A stretch of DNA of 64,000 nt from UMGS1251 sp036666555 (GCA_036666555.1 JAVWVS010000005.1:1-64000), one strand, 5' to 3'. Counted from the first letter of the stretch, positions 15,428-24,691 are shown. A program made the numbers and translations. The notes: generated by a model from the letters alone, not told the origin.

Positions 15428-15481
15428 TAAAAAGTTATTGTTTTCATTAAGAAAATCACAAAAGAGATAAAGAGGTGTGTT

Positions 15482-16441
15482 ATGGATTATAGAATTATTT
15501 TACCTGTATTGATTGCATTCGTGTTAAGCGTCATTATGGGACCGGTAGTGATACCCATGCTCAGAAGATTAAAAATGGGGCAGACCGAACGGGAGGAAGG
15601 AGTGGAATCTCACTTAAAAAAGACGGGAACACCAACGATGGGAGGAATTATCATCCTTACCAGTGTAGTGATTACCTCGGCATTTTACATCAAAGACTAT
15701 CCCAATATCATTCCCATTTTATTTGTCACTTTAGGGTTTGGTTTGATTGGGTTTTTGGACGATTATCTGAAGGTGGTTTTGAAACGTTCCGATGGATTGA
15801 TGCCTATGCAAAAGATGGCTTTACAGATTTTAGTGACGGCAATTTTTGTGTTTTATCTGGTGAAATTCACACAGATACCGCTGACACTTTTGATTCCATT
15901 TTCTGGTGGAAAATACTGGAACATGGGATGGTTTGCTATACCGGTGCTATTTATCGCAGTGATTGGGACGGTCAATGGCGCAAACTTTACAGATGGGCTG
16001 GATGGATTGGCATCCAGTGTTACGGTACTGATCGCCACATTTTTTACAGTGGTGGCAATCGGGACCAAAAGTGGAATCGAACCAATTACCTGTGCGGTGG
16101 TGGGGGCACTTTTAGGATTTCTGTTGTTTAATGTTTATCCTGCTAGTGTTTTTATGGGAGATACGGGTTCTCTGGCATTGGGCGGTTTCGTAGCATCAAC
16201 GGCTTACGTGATGCAAATGCCACTTTTTATTATCCTTGTGGGATTGGTTTACCTTGTGGAAGTGGCATCGGTCATGATTCAGGTCGTTTATTTTAAAAAG
16301 ACCGGAGGGAAACGATTCTTTAAAATGGCACCCATTCATCATCATTTTGAGTTGTGCGGATGGTCAGAGACCAGGGTGGTTGCAGTATTTTCTATTATTA
16401 CGGCCATTCTGTGTCTGATAGCATTGGTGGGAATCAAGTAA
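15482..16441 (+). CDS. mraY: Phospho-N-acetylmuramoyl-pentapeptide transferase
   Basis: A 319-residue membrane enzyme with about ten segments that transfers phospho-MurNAc-pentapeptide to undecaprenyl phosphate, making lipid I. It shows the catalytic aspartates in GFLDDYLKV, the NFTDGLDGLA motif and the C-terminal MAPIHHHFE histidine loop, as well as the early substrate motif KKTGTPTMGG. GAGGTG precedes the ATG. It is followed after 21 bp by murD. Confidence 0.97.
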   Translation: MDYRIILPVLIAFVLSVIMGPVVIPMLRRLKMGQTEREEGVESHLKKTGTPTMGGIIILTSVVITSAFYIKDYPNIIPILFVTLGFGLIGFLDDYLKVVLKRSDGLMPMQKMALQILVTAIFVFYLVKFTQIPLTLLIPFSGGKYWNMGWFAIPVLFIAVIGTVNGANFTDGLDGLASSVTVLIATFFTVVAIGTKSGIEPITCAVVGALLGFLLFNVYPASVFMGDTGSLALGGFVASTAYVMQMPLFIILVGLVYLVEVASVMIQVVYFKKTGGKRFFKMAPIHHHFELCGWSETRVVAVFSIITAILCLIALVGIK

Positions 16442-16462
16442 GATACGAAAGGAATAAGGAGC

Positions 16463-17818
16463 ATGAAAAACAAACAAGAAACAGTGCTTGTCTTTGGATC
16501 TGGAATCAGTGGAATAGGAGCTTGCCGGTTATTAGAGGCAAAGGGAGCAGAAGTGATTCTATATGACGGCAATGAGAAAATAGAACGGGCAGAGATACAA
16601 AAACAATTGGGTACGGACAGTCATGTTCGTATGGTGCTGGGGGAATTTCCAGAAGCACTTTTAGACACCTTAGACCGTTTGGTCATGAGTCCGGGAATTC
16701 CAATGGATCTGCCACTGGTAAAGAGGATAAGAGAAAAAAAAATTCCCATATGGGGAGAAATAGAATTAGCCTACGCCTATGGAAAAGGGGATGTTTTGGC
16801 TATTACCGGAACCAATGGCAAGACTACTACGACGGCATTGCTTGGTGAAATTATGAAAAATTATAAGGAAAGTACATTTGTCGTTGGTAATATTGGAAAT
16901 CCTTATACGGCAGTCGTAGAACAACTGACGGAAAATAGCGTGGTGGTAGCAGAGATGAGCAGTTTCCAATTGGAAAGTATTGACACATTTCGCCCGAAGG
17001 TAAGTGCAGTTTTAAACATTACACCGGATCATTTGAACCGTCATCATACCATGGAAGCTTATATAGAGGCCAAGGAAGCGATTACCAAAAACCAAAAAGA
17101 AGAAGATACTTGTGTTTTGAACTACGAAGATCAGGTAACCAGAGAGCTGGGTGAAAAAATCACAGCTCAGGTTCTATATTTCAGTAGCCGGCATAAATTA
17201 GAAACAGGAGTTTATTTAGACCATTCAGATATTATTTTTAGAAAAAATGGGAAAGAAGAACGCATTTGTGCAATGGAAGAGCTGCAGTTGTTAGGGATGC
17301 ACAACTATGAAAATGTGATGGCGGCAGCTGCTATGGCCGTTGCTTATGGAACACCTTTGCATATTATTCAAGAGACCATTAAAGCATTTCAAGGAGTGGA
17401 ACACCGGATTGAATACGTATGTTCCAAAGAAGGAGTGGCTTATTATAATGATTCCAAAGGAACGAATCCGGATGCGGCAATCAAAGGTATTCAGGCCATG
17501 AACTGCCCTACGGTACTGATTGGTGGCGGATACGATAAGAACTCCAGATACGAAGAATGGATAGAAGCTTTTCAGGGAAAAGTCACCTATCTGATTTTGC
17601 TTGGGGCAACCAAAGAACAAATTGCTACGGCAGCCAGAAAATGTGGCTTTCAAAATATTCGGATGGTGGATTCGCTGGAAGAAGCGGTTGATACAGCGGC
17701 AGCTCTTGCGAAACCAGGTGAAGCGGTACTGCTGTCCCCGGCATGTGCAAGTTGGGATATGTTTAAAAGTTATGAAGAACGTGGAGATAAATTCAAAGAA
17801 TTTGTAAATCGCTTGTAA
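16463..17818 (+). CDS. murD: UDP-N-acetylmuramoylalanine--D-glutamate ligase
   Basis: A 451-residue Mur ligase of three domains: a Rossmann N-terminus with VFGSGISGIGACRLL, a central ATPase with the P-loop ITGTNGKTTTTALLG (about residues 114-128) and a C-terminal domain with the YYNDSKGTNPDAAIKGI motif. It adds D-glutamate to UDP-MurNAc-L-Ala in the cytoplasm. The order mraY-murD-ftsW is typical of dcw clusters. Length and motifs are complete. Confidence 0.96.
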   Translation: MKNKQETVLVFGSGISGIGACRLLEAKGAEVILYDGNEKIERAEIQKQLGTDSHVRMVLGEFPEALLDTLDRLVMSPGIPMDLPLVKRIREKKIPIWGEIELAYAYGKGDVLAITGTNGKTTTTALLGEIMKNYKESTFVVGNIGNPYTAVVEQLTENSVVVAEMSSFQLESIDTFRPKVSAVLNITPDHLNRHHTMEAYIEAKEAITKNQKEEDTCVLNYEDQVTRELGEKITAQVLYFSSRHKLETGVYLDHSDIIFRKNGKEERICAMEELQLLGMHNYENVMAAAAMAVAYGTPLHIIQETIKAFQGVEHRIEYVCSKEGVAYYNDSKGTNPDAAIKGIQAMNCPTVLIGGGYDKNSRYEEWIEAFQGKVTYLILLGATKEQIATAARKCGFQNIRMVDSLEEAVDTAAALAKPGEAVLLSPACASWDMFKSYEERGDKFKEFVNRL

Positions 17819-17834
17819 GGAGTGAGATAAACGA

Positions 17835-18920
17835 ATGCCGCGTTCTAAAGGAAAGAAACATTATGATTATAGTTTACTGGTAATTGTTTTTATGCTGGTA
17901 ATTGTGGGACTTATAATTCTTTACAGCACCAGTGCTTATAATGGACAGGTGAAGTTTCAAGATTCTTTTTACTATTTGAAAAAGCAGGCATTTGCTACAA
18001 CGCTGGGAATTGCCGGCATGTTCATCGTAGCCAACATTGACTATCGCATCTGGAGGCATTTTGCTGTTTTGGCATACATTGCAGCGGTGTTGTTATCGAT
18101 TGCAGTTATATTTGTAGGAGATGAATACAATGGGTCCAAAAGATGGCTGTCTTTCGGACCTTTTTCCTTTCAGCCATCGGAATATGCAAAAGTAGCGGTT
18201 ATTTTATTTTTGGCCTACGTGGTCACAAAAAATGTAGAGCGAATGAGTAAAATGCGTACTTTGGCGAAAATTATTATGATGGTATTGCCCATTGTAGGAC
18301 TGGTGGGTGCAAGCAATTTGAGCACGGCAGTTATTATTCTGGGAATTGCAGTTATTTTGGTGTTTGTAGCCAGTCCAAAGTATGCCCAGTTTGTTTGGCT
18401 TTGCGCCAGTGGTATTGGGTTTATTGCTGTTTTTTTAGGAATTGAAAGTTATCGGTTAGAACGGATTGCCATTTGGCGTCATCCGGAAAATTTTGAAAAG
18501 GGGTATCAAACGCTACAAGGCCTCTATGCCATTGGTTCGGGAGGTATATTTGGTAGAGGGCTAGGAGCAAGTGTACAAAAATTAGGGTTTGTACCGGAAG
18601 CACAAAATGATATGATATTTTCTATTATTTGTGAAGAACTGGGTCTTGTAGGAGCTATCTTTATAATTCTTTTGTTCCTATTTCTCATCCGTAGGTTTTT
18701 TGTGATTGCAACTCATGTCAAAGACTTGTTCGGGGCACTGATTGCAGTGGGGGCAATGGGGCATATGATGATTCAGGTCATTTTAAATATTGCGGTGGTA
18801 ACCAACACGATACCCAATACAGGAATTACGTTGCCGTTTATTAGTTTTGGGGGAACGTCAGTAGTATTTTTATTACTGGAAATGGGGCTTGTGCTAAGCG
18901 TATCAAATCTGGTAGAATAA
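17835..18920 (+). CDS. ftsW: FtsW/SpoVE SEDS glycosyltransferase (dcw copy)
   Basis: A 361-residue polytopic SEDS protein with the same signatures as the gene at 7077: NGSKRWLSFGPFSFQPSEYAKV, YAIGSGGIFGRGLGAS, PEAQNDMIFSIICEELG and ITLPFISFGGTSVV. Placed between murD and ftsQ, it should be the septal lipid II polymerase working with one of the two PBPs. In sporulating Firmicutes the dcw copy can be FtsW or SpoVE. No murG lies between it and ftsQ, as it would in many bacteria. AAGGAG precedes the ATG. Confidence 0.9.
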   Translation: MPRSKGKKHYDYSLLVIVFMLVIVGLIILYSTSAYNGQVKFQDSFYYLKKQAFATTLGIAGMFIVANIDYRIWRHFAVLAYIAAVLLSIAVIFVGDEYNGSKRWLSFGPFSFQPSEYAKVAVILFLAYVVTKNVERMSKMRTLAKIIMMVLPIVGLVGASNLSTAVIILGIAVILVFVASPKYAQFVWLCASGIGFIAVFLGIESYRLERIAIWRHPENFEKGYQTLQGLYAIGSGGIFGRGLGASVQKLGFVPEAQNDMIFSIICEELGLVGAIFIILLFLFLIRRFFVIATHVKDLFGALIAVGAMGHMMIQVILNIAVVTNTIPNTGITLPFISFGGTSVVFLLLEMGLVLSVSNLVE

Positions 18921-18957
18921 GCCTAGTGGAAGGCATTGCAGATGGGGAGGATAAGTC

Positions 18958-19920
18958 ATGCATCAAAAAGAGTACAAAGAAAAACAGCAGAAAATCCGCA
19001 TGAAATACCGCATCTACGCAGGGGCAGCTTTGATCATGGCCGCTGCCGTCATTGTAGCAGTGGTATTTCTGCTGTTTCGTGTACAAAAAATAGAGGTTAT
19101 GGGAACGGAATATTCCAACAGTACCCAAGTCGTGAAATGGATACAGGAAGACCGATTTTCGCAAAATTCTTTGTATTTGCTTTTGCGGGACAAGGTGTCA
19201 CCTCGAGCCATTCCGCCCTATCTGGAAGAGGTGCATATTCGCCTAAAAACTCCATGGATTGTACAAGCAGAAGTGAAAGAAAAGAAAATTGTAGGATTTT
19301 TGATGTTGGGAGAAGAACGGATCTATTTTGATAAAGACGGGCTGGTAGTAGTGAGAAGCAAGGAAGCGATAGAAGGTATTCCGGGAGTGGAAGGCATTCA
19401 GGTTGGAGAAGCCACGCTATATCAAAAACTACATGTAGCAGACAAAGATATTTTTAAAAATATTTTAGCAGTTACCGAGGCGATTCGAAACGAGAAACTG
19501 ACCCCCGATCGAATTGTATGTTCCGGAGCAGATATTGATCTTTATTTTGGAATGATCTGTGTTCGGTTAGGAAGTGAAAATTTTCAAGATAAAATAGAGC
19601 AGATTACACCGATTATGGAAAAGCTGGGAGGACAAGGCGGTACTATTCATTTGGAACACTTTGGAAAAGAAAACAGCAATCCTAGTTTTGTGTCAGAGGA
19701 TGTTTATGCAGAGCAGCATAAGGCAGAAGCAGAACAGGCAGCAGCAGCGGAAGCGGCGGCAGCGGCAGAGGCTGAAAAAGAAGCGGCAGCCCAGCAGGCA
19801 GCAGAGGAAGAACAGTATTACGACCAACAGTATCAGGAAGAGAATTCTTCTGGTGGTGAGGAAGAAAATGTGGATTCTTCGGGTGGTGAAGAGCAAAATT
19901 ACGATCAAGAAACACAATAA
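18958..19920 (+). CDS. ftsQ: FtsQ/DivIB division protein with acidic low-complexity tail
   Basis: A 320-residue bitopic protein with a basic cytoplasmic start, one membrane segment (about 21-42), a POTRA-like segment directly after it (FRVQKIEVMGTEYSNSTQVV) and a beta domain with WIVQAEVKEKKIVGFLML. The last 70 residues are an Ala/Glu/Gln-rich stretch followed by Ser-Gly-Gly-Glu-Glu and Tyr-Asp-Gln repeats, with no recognised fold and probably disordered outside the membrane. FtsQ/DivIB organises the divisome with FtsL and DivIC. The call rests on topology, the WIVQAEV-type motif and dcw position. Confidence 0.85.
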   Translation: MHQKEYKEKQQKIRMKYRIYAGAALIMAAAVIVAVVFLLFRVQKIEVMGTEYSNSTQVVKWIQEDRFSQNSLYLLLRDKVSPRAIPPYLEEVHIRLKTPWIVQAEVKEKKIVGFLMLGEERIYFDKDGLVVVRSKEAIEGIPGVEGIQVGEATLYQKLHVADKDIFKNILAVTEAIRNEKLTPDRIVCSGADIDLYFGMICVRLGSENFQDKIEQITPIMEKLGGQGGTIHLEHFGKENSNPSFVSEDVYAEQHKAEAEQAAAAEAAAAAEAEKEAAAQQAAEEEQYYDQQYQEENSSGGEEENVDSSGGEEQNYDQETQ

Positions 19921-19964
19921 AAGAAGAAACTGAGTAAAAAAAATATAAAATAAGCAAAAGTCTA

Positions 19965-19993
19965 TTGATTATTTATGGAAAAGTCTATATTAT
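19965..19993 (+). promoter_or_regulatory. Candidate ftsZ promoter
   Basis: TTGATT, 17 bp, TATTAT in the 148-bp gap before ftsZ. AAAAGTCTAT occurs twice (19956-19965 and 19979-19988, 23 bp apart), with a looser third copy near 20008. A further TATAAT lies at 20032-20037 with a poor -35 box. Confidence 0.55.
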
Positions 19994-20068
19994 ATAACTA
20001 TATGGCAGAATCTATTTTCATATAAGGGATGTATAATATAATTGAGTATAACAAAGGAGGAGAAACTC

Positions 20069-21247
20069 TTGCTAGAAATTAAAACAAATGAATCAGAATC
20101 AGCAGCAAAAATAATCGTGATTGGTGTCGGCGGAGGAGGAAACAATGCGGTAAACCGCATGATTGACGAGCAGATTGCCGGTGTCGAATTTATCGCTATT
20201 AATACAGATAAACAGGCATTGCAACTTTGTAAAGCTCCTACGCTTATGCAAATAGGAGACAAGCTTACAAAAGGCCTGGGTGCCGGAGCAAAACCGGAGA
20301 TCGGGGAAAAAGCAGCAGAAGAAAGTTCAGAAGAAATATCAGCAGCATTAAAAGGTGCGGATATGGTATTTGTCACCTGTGGTATGGGTGGTGGAACCGG
20401 AACGGGAGCAACACCTGTTGTGGCTCGTATTGCAAAAGAACAAGGGGCACTTACAGTAGGTGTGGTTACGAAACCTTTCCGTTTTGAATCGAAGACTCGT
20501 ATGAACAATGCACTTGCAGGTATTGAGAAATTAAAAGAGAATGTAGATACGTTGATCGTGATTCCCAATGATAAGTTGTTAGAAGTGGTGGATCGCAGAA
20601 CTACTATGCCAGAAGCGCTTAAAAAAGCAGACGAAGTATTACAACAAGGGATTCAGGGAATTACCGATCTGATTAATGTACCGTCTTTGATTAACTTAGA
20701 CTTTGCAGATGTACAGACTGTTATGATTGATAAAGGAATTGCACACATTGGTATTGGATACGGAAAAGGTGATGACAAGGCACTGGAAGCAGTGAAGGAA
20801 GCAGTTGCAAGTCCGTTGTTAGAGACAACGATTGCAGGTGCATCACATGTGATTATTAACATTTCCGGAGATATTACATTGATGGATGCAAGTGACGCTG
20901 CAGAATATGTACAAGAACTTGCAGGAGAAGAAGCGAATATTATCTTTGGTGCAATGTATGATGATACAAAATCAGATGAAGCTAAGATTACTGTAATTGC
21001 TACAGGACTTCACAATGTAGGTGGAACGGCATCCAAGTTGAAATCCAGATTGGAAGGTCAGAAATCTTCCGTACTTCCACAAGCAGGAATGCGTTATACA
21101 GCAAGAGAAAACGTAGCAAGTCCTCAGTTTGATTATGGAATGTCAAGAGTACCGGGAGGTACTGCACCATCACTGCAGTCTCCAAAAGCACCAGCAAGTA
21201 AGGTGAAAGAGCAGTCGATTAAGATTCCGGATTTCTTCAAAAAATAA
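20069..21247 (+). CDS. ftsZ: Cell division GTPase FtsZ, TTG start
   Basis: A 392-residue tubulin-like GTPase that forms the Z ring. It has IVIGVGGGGNNAVNRM at the N-terminus, the tubulin signature GMGGGTGTGATPV, the T7-loop NLDFADVQTVM and the C-terminal tail IKIPDFFKK that binds partner proteins. The TTG at 20069 is chosen because AAAGGAGG ends 8 bp before it; the in-frame TTG at 20042 precedes that site. It is the last dcw gene and a terminator follows at 21268. No ftsA lies next to it. Confidence 0.97.
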   Translation: MLEIKTNESESAAKIIVIGVGGGGNNAVNRMIDEQIAGVEFIAINTDKQALQLCKAPTLMQIGDKLTKGLGAGAKPEIGEKAAEESSEEISAALKGADMVFVTCGMGGGTGTGATPVVARIAKEQGALTVGVVTKPFRFESKTRMNNALAGIEKLKENVDTLIVIPNDKLLEVVDRRTTMPEALKKADEVLQQGIQGITDLINVPSLINLDFADVQTVMIDKGIAHIGIGYGKGDDKALEAVKEAVASPLLETTIAGASHVIINISGDITLMDASDAAEYVQELAGEEANIIFGAMYDDTKSDEAKITVIATGLHNVGGTASKLKSRLEGQKSSVLPQAGMRYTARENVASPQFDYGMSRVPGGTAPSLQSPKAPASKVKEQSIKIPDFFKK

Positions 21248-21267
21248 AAATAGAATAAAAAAAGTGA

Positions 21268-21299
21268 AAGACATATCCTGAGAGGTATGTCTTTTTTTT
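21268..21299 (+). terminator. ftsZ terminator
   Basis: AAGACATA and TATGTCTT form a stem around a short GC-containing centre, followed by eight T. Confidence 0.9.
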
Positions 21300-21307
21300 C
21301 GTGTTTC

Positions 21308-21373
21308 TGTCGAACGCATTTCACCAAAAGACAGCGGCATCTGACAAAAATCTTCGCTTCTTTTGACTATAAT
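21308..21373 (+). promoter_or_regulatory. Spo0A-type promoter of spoIIGA-sigE
   Basis: A perfect 0A box TGTCGAA lies at 21308-21314. CTGACA (21341-21346) and TATAAT (21368-21373) are separated by 21 bp, longer than a normal SigA spacer. The spoIIG promoter of Bacillus subtilis is known for such an over-long spacer and for activation by Spo0A, so the arrangement fits. CTGACAAAA may itself be a degenerate reverse 0A box. Confidence 0.7.
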
Positions 21374-21410
21374 GAATCTTGTTTCCGTGCAAAGAAAAAG
21401 AGGTGGGAGC

Positions 21411-22190
21411 ATGTATTATGAATTGTATATAGACGTGTTGTTTCTGGTAAATTTTATGATGGATTATTTGTTGCTATTGCTCGAACGCAGAATCTTAAAA
21501 TGTTCTGCCACACATGGGAGTGTCTGCGTAGGAGCGTTGTTAGGAGCATTGTTCACTTGCATTGCCATCGGTCTACCATTTCCGTCCATTGTGAAATTCA
21601 TCTGGTTCCATATTGCCGTAAACACAATTATGATTCGAATAGGACTTAAAATCAAATTTGGAAAAACATTTTTCAGAGCATTTGTCATGTTGTATATCAG
21701 TGGATTTTTACTGGGAGGAGTATTTGAATTTTTACATCAGTATATACGAACCGGAAGTTTGTTTTTCGGGTTGGCAGTACTTAGTTATTATCTTGTGCAA
21801 GGCATTTGGAAGGCCATTGCCTGGATGCAGAGCCGTAACCGGTATTTCTGTCAGGTGGACCTTTATCTGGGTCAAACAAAGCGTACTGTGGGGGCAATCC
21901 TTGATACGGGAAATCATCTGATGGATGATATCACCGGAAAACCGGTTTGTGTGCTGGATAAACAAGAAGTAAGCGCGATGTTTTACCACGAGGATATCCC
22001 CGGGTTACGGTATATTCCTTATCATTCCATTGGAAAGCAAGAAGGTGTACTGCCGGTTTTTTATTTGGATCGGATGTGTATTCATCAAGAGCCAAAATAC
22101 TGGGTGGAAAAGCCGCTGATTGGAATCTGTGAAAGCGAAATATCGTCAGAGAAAGAGTACAAAATGATTTTAAATCCTGATATATTATAG
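21411..22190 (+). CDS. spoIIGA: Sigma-E processing peptidase SpoIIGA
   Basis: A 259-residue protein with an N-terminal half of about five membrane segments starting MYYELYIDVLFLVNFMMDYL and a C-terminal aspartic-protease-like domain whose catalytic motif DTGN begins at Asp165 (AILDTGNHLMDDITGKPV). It cuts the pro-sequence from pro-SigE in the mother cell when activated by SpoIIR from the forespore. ATG 21411 is used because the conserved N-terminus begins there with a ribosome site (AGGTGGGAG) before it. It is 12 bp from sigE. Confidence 0.95.
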   Translation: MYYELYIDVLFLVNFMMDYLLLLLERRILKCSATHGSVCVGALLGALFTCIAIGLPFPSIVKFIWFHIAVNTIMIRIGLKIKFGKTFFRAFVMLYISGFLLGGVFEFLHQYIRTGSLFFGLAVLSYYLVQGIWKAIAWMQSRNRYFCQVDLYLGQTKRTVGAILDTGNHLMDDITGKPVCVLDKQEVSAMFYHEDIPGLRYIPYHSIGKQEGVLPVFYLDRMCIHQEPKYWVEKPLIGICESEISSEKEYKMILNPDIL

Positions 22191-22202
22191 GAGGAATAAA
22201 AA

Positions 22203-22949
22203 ATGGTAATAAAAATAGCGGTTCCAAATCAATTTAAATTGAAGGTAACGCCAAATTTTCGGACATTGTTGTTTCCGGAAAGAAGAGATATTCACTACAT
22301 AGGGGGTTCCGAAGTGCTTCCGGCACCTTTGGAACGTTCCGAAGAAAGTGCAGTCATCGGCGATTTGGGTTCAGAGTATGACCAAGACGCCAAGAAGGTA
22401 TTAATTGAACATAATTTGCGTTTGGTTGTTTATATTGCAAAAAAATTTGATAATACGGGAATCGGTGTAGAAGATTTGATTTCCATTGGAACGATAGGAT
22501 TGATCAAGGCAATCAATACGTTTAATCCAACCAAAAATATTAAGTTGGCTACGTATGCATCCCGCTGCATTGAAAATGAAATCCTCATGTATTTAAGACG
22601 GAATAATAAGACAAAATTGGAAGTATCTATTGATGAACCACTGAATGTGGATTGGGACGGAAATGAACTTTTGCTATCGGATATTCTGGGAACCGAAGAG
22701 GATACGATATACAAAGATTTGGAGCAGGAAGTGGAACGGAAATTATTAATCAAAGCAATTGGAAGACTGACCAGCAGGGAACGAACCATTGTCAAAATGC
22801 GTTTTGGAATTGGAACACCGGATGGGGAAGAGAAAACGCAAAAAGAAGTGGCAGATCTCTTAGGGATTTCACAATCATACATTTCCAGACTGGAGAAAAA
22901 AATAATGATGAGATTGAAACGGGAAATGGTCCGCTATGAACAAAATTAG
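22203..22949 (+). CDS. sigE: Sporulation sigma factor SigE (with pro-sequence)
   Basis: A 248-residue sigma-70 family factor for early mother-cell transcription. It has a pro-sequence ending just before YIGGSEVLPAPL, the known type of processing region, then region 2 (NLRLVVYIAKKFDNTGIGVEDLISIGTIGLIKAI, LATYASRCIENEILMYLRRN) and region 4 with helix-turn-helix TQKEVADLLGISQSYISRLEKK. The pro-sequence is short and basic-hydrophobic, as expected for membrane attachment. AGGAGG precedes the ATG. It forms an operon with spoIIGA. Confidence 0.97.
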   Translation: MVIKIAVPNQFKLKVTPNFRTLLFPERRDIHYIGGSEVLPAPLERSEESAVIGDLGSEYDQDAKKVLIEHNLRLVVYIAKKFDNTGIGVEDLISIGTIGLIKAINTFNPTKNIKLATYASRCIENEILMYLRRNNKTKLEVSIDEPLNVDWDGNELLLSDILGTEEDTIYKDLEQEVERKLLIKAIGRLTSRERTIVKMRFGIGTPDGEEKTQKEVADLLGISQSYISRLEKKIMMRLKREMVRYEQN

Positions 22950-23017
22950 AAAAAAACAACACAATAATTCCAAGAAATGATACAATGGAGAAAATAAGAC
23001 AAAAAGGGGTTGATAGC

Positions 23018-24625
23018 ATGAAATTAACGTTTATAGGTGCAGCCCATGAGGTGACTGGTAGCTGCCACTTACTGGAAGCATGCGGGAAAAATATTTTAGT
23101 GGATTGTGGAATGGAACAAGGACCGGATCTTTATGAAAATCAAGAGCTTCCGGTAGCTCCAAGCAATATCGACTATATTCTTTTGACTCATGCCCACATT
23201 GATCATTCCGGTTTGATTCCACTGCTGTGTAAAGAAGGATTTCGGGGACAAATTATTACCACTTTTGCCACCTCGGATTTGTGTAATATTATGCTTCGTG
23301 ACAGTGCTCATATTCAGGAATTTGAAGCTGAGTGGCGGAACCGAAAAGCAAAAAGATCGGGAGAGGAACCCTATGAACCGATGTATACCATGGAAGATGC
23401 GGATGCGGCAATTCGATTATTAGCGCCGGTTCCTTATGAACAGTTGGTGGAAGTAACGGAAGGAATTCAGGTTTGCTTTCGAGACATCGGACATTTACTG
23501 GGGTCGGCCAGCATAGAGGTGCGACTTCAAGAAGGGACAGTGGAAAAAACAATTGTTTTTTCCGGAGATGTGGGCAATATTGCACAACCCATTATCAAGG
23601 ATCCGAAACCGGTGAAAAATGCTGATTATGTCGTGATTGAATCCACTTATGGAAATCGTCTTCACGGAACGGAGCGACCGGATTATATTGGAGATTTTAC
23701 AAGAATTTTAAGGGAAACTTTTGCAAAAGGGGGTAACGTCATTATACCTTCCTTTGCAGTAGGCAGAACCCAGGAACTTTTATATTTTATTCGTGAAATC
23801 AAAGAAAAAAAACTGTTAAAGGCATATTCGGATTTTGAGGTGTATGTAGACAGTCCGCTTGCCATAGAGGCCACCAATATTTTCCACAAGAATATTCGAG
23901 GGTGCTTTGATCAAGAGGCAATGGAACTGGTAGATAAAGGCATTAATCCTTTACTGTTTCCGGGCTTAAAGACCACAATTACCAGCGACGAGTCAAAACT
24001 GATTAATTTTGATGAGAAACCAAAAGTAATCATATCTGCATCAGGCATGTGTGAAGCGGGAAGGATTCGCCATCACCTAAAACATAATTTATGGAGAAAG
24101 GAATGTACGATACTTTTCGTTGGCTACCAAGCAGTAGGAACACTGGGGCGGTCTTTAGTGGAAGGGGCGACCTCTGTAAAATTATTTGGTGAACGCGTGG
24201 AAGTAAAGGCAAAGATAGAAAATTTAAAAGGAATCAGTGGGCATGCGGATAAAGAGGGACTGCTTCATTGGCTGGAGGGCTTTGAAACGCCATTACAGCA
24301 TGTATTTGTAGTGCATGGAGAAGATCAAGTCACGGATGAATTTGCAGCTTCTGTGGCGCAGCATTTAGGCTGTCTTGCATTGGCACCTTATTCGGGAGGC
24401 TGTGTGGACCTTGCCACCGGGGAAATATTAAATGAAGGTGTAAGGGTGGCTAAGAAGGCGAAAGAGAAGCCGGCAGTCATTCGTGCCAATCAAGCTTTTA
24501 ATCGGACCGAAGAGGCAGGAAGACGCTTGATGAACGTGATTATGAAGAACGATGGTCTTTCTAATAAAGATTTAGCAAGATTGGAATCCCAGATCCAAAA
24601 TCTAGTGGATAAATGGGATAAGTAA
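23018..24625 (+). CDS. MBL-fold / beta-CASP / RMMBL protein (RNase-like)
   Basis: A 535-residue metallo-hydrolase. The MBL domain holds the zinc motif THAHIDHSG (His58, His60, Asp62, His63), followed by a beta-CASP insertion and the C-terminal RMMBL part (KGISGHADKEGLLHWLEGF, VFVVHGEDQ). Proteins of this arrangement (CPSF73/KH-type and YSH1-like) process RNA; bacterial members of this exact type are mostly untested. The last 60 residues are helical and may mediate oligomers. ATG 23018 follows AAAAGGGG; the ORF upstream of it has no ribosome site. It lies between sigE and sigG but has its own gap and a terminator after it. Confidence 0.88.
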   Translation: MKLTFIGAAHEVTGSCHLLEACGKNILVDCGMEQGPDLYENQELPVAPSNIDYILLTHAHIDHSGLIPLLCKEGFRGQIITTFATSDLCNIMLRDSAHIQEFEAEWRNRKAKRSGEEPYEPMYTMEDADAAIRLLAPVPYEQLVEVTEGIQVCFRDIGHLLGSASIEVRLQEGTVEKTIVFSGDVGNIAQPIIKDPKPVKNADYVVIESTYGNRLHGTERPDYIGDFTRILRETFAKGGNVIIPSFAVGRTQELLYFIREIKEKKLLKAYSDFEVYVDSPLAIEATNIFHKNIRGCFDQEAMELVDKGINPLLFPGLKTTITSDESKLINFDEKPKVIISASGMCEAGRIRHHLKHNLWRKECTILFVGYQAVGTLGRSLVEGATSVKLFGERVEVKAKIENLKGISGHADKEGLLHWLEGFETPLQHVFVVHGEDQVTDEFAASVAQHLGCLALAPYSGGCVDLATGEILNEGVRVAKKAKEKPAVIRANQAFNRTEEAGRRLMNVIMKNDGLSNKDLARLESQIQNLVDKWDK

Positions 24626-24637
24626 TAATAAAAGCAG

Positions 24638-24672
24638 AACGTCCTTGGCGGATTGTCAAGGACGTTTATTTT
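24638..24672 (+). terminator. Terminator after the MBL/beta-CASP gene
   Basis: AACGTCCTTG pairs with CAAGGACGTT (10 bp), followed by a T-rich run. Confidence 0.9.
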
Positions 24673-24691
24673 TTATTTTTTCGCTCAAATC

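Noticed and set aside
19661..19957. Long frames on both strands over the ftsQ tail
   Set aside because: They come from the low-complexity Ala/Glu/Gln stretch read in other frames.
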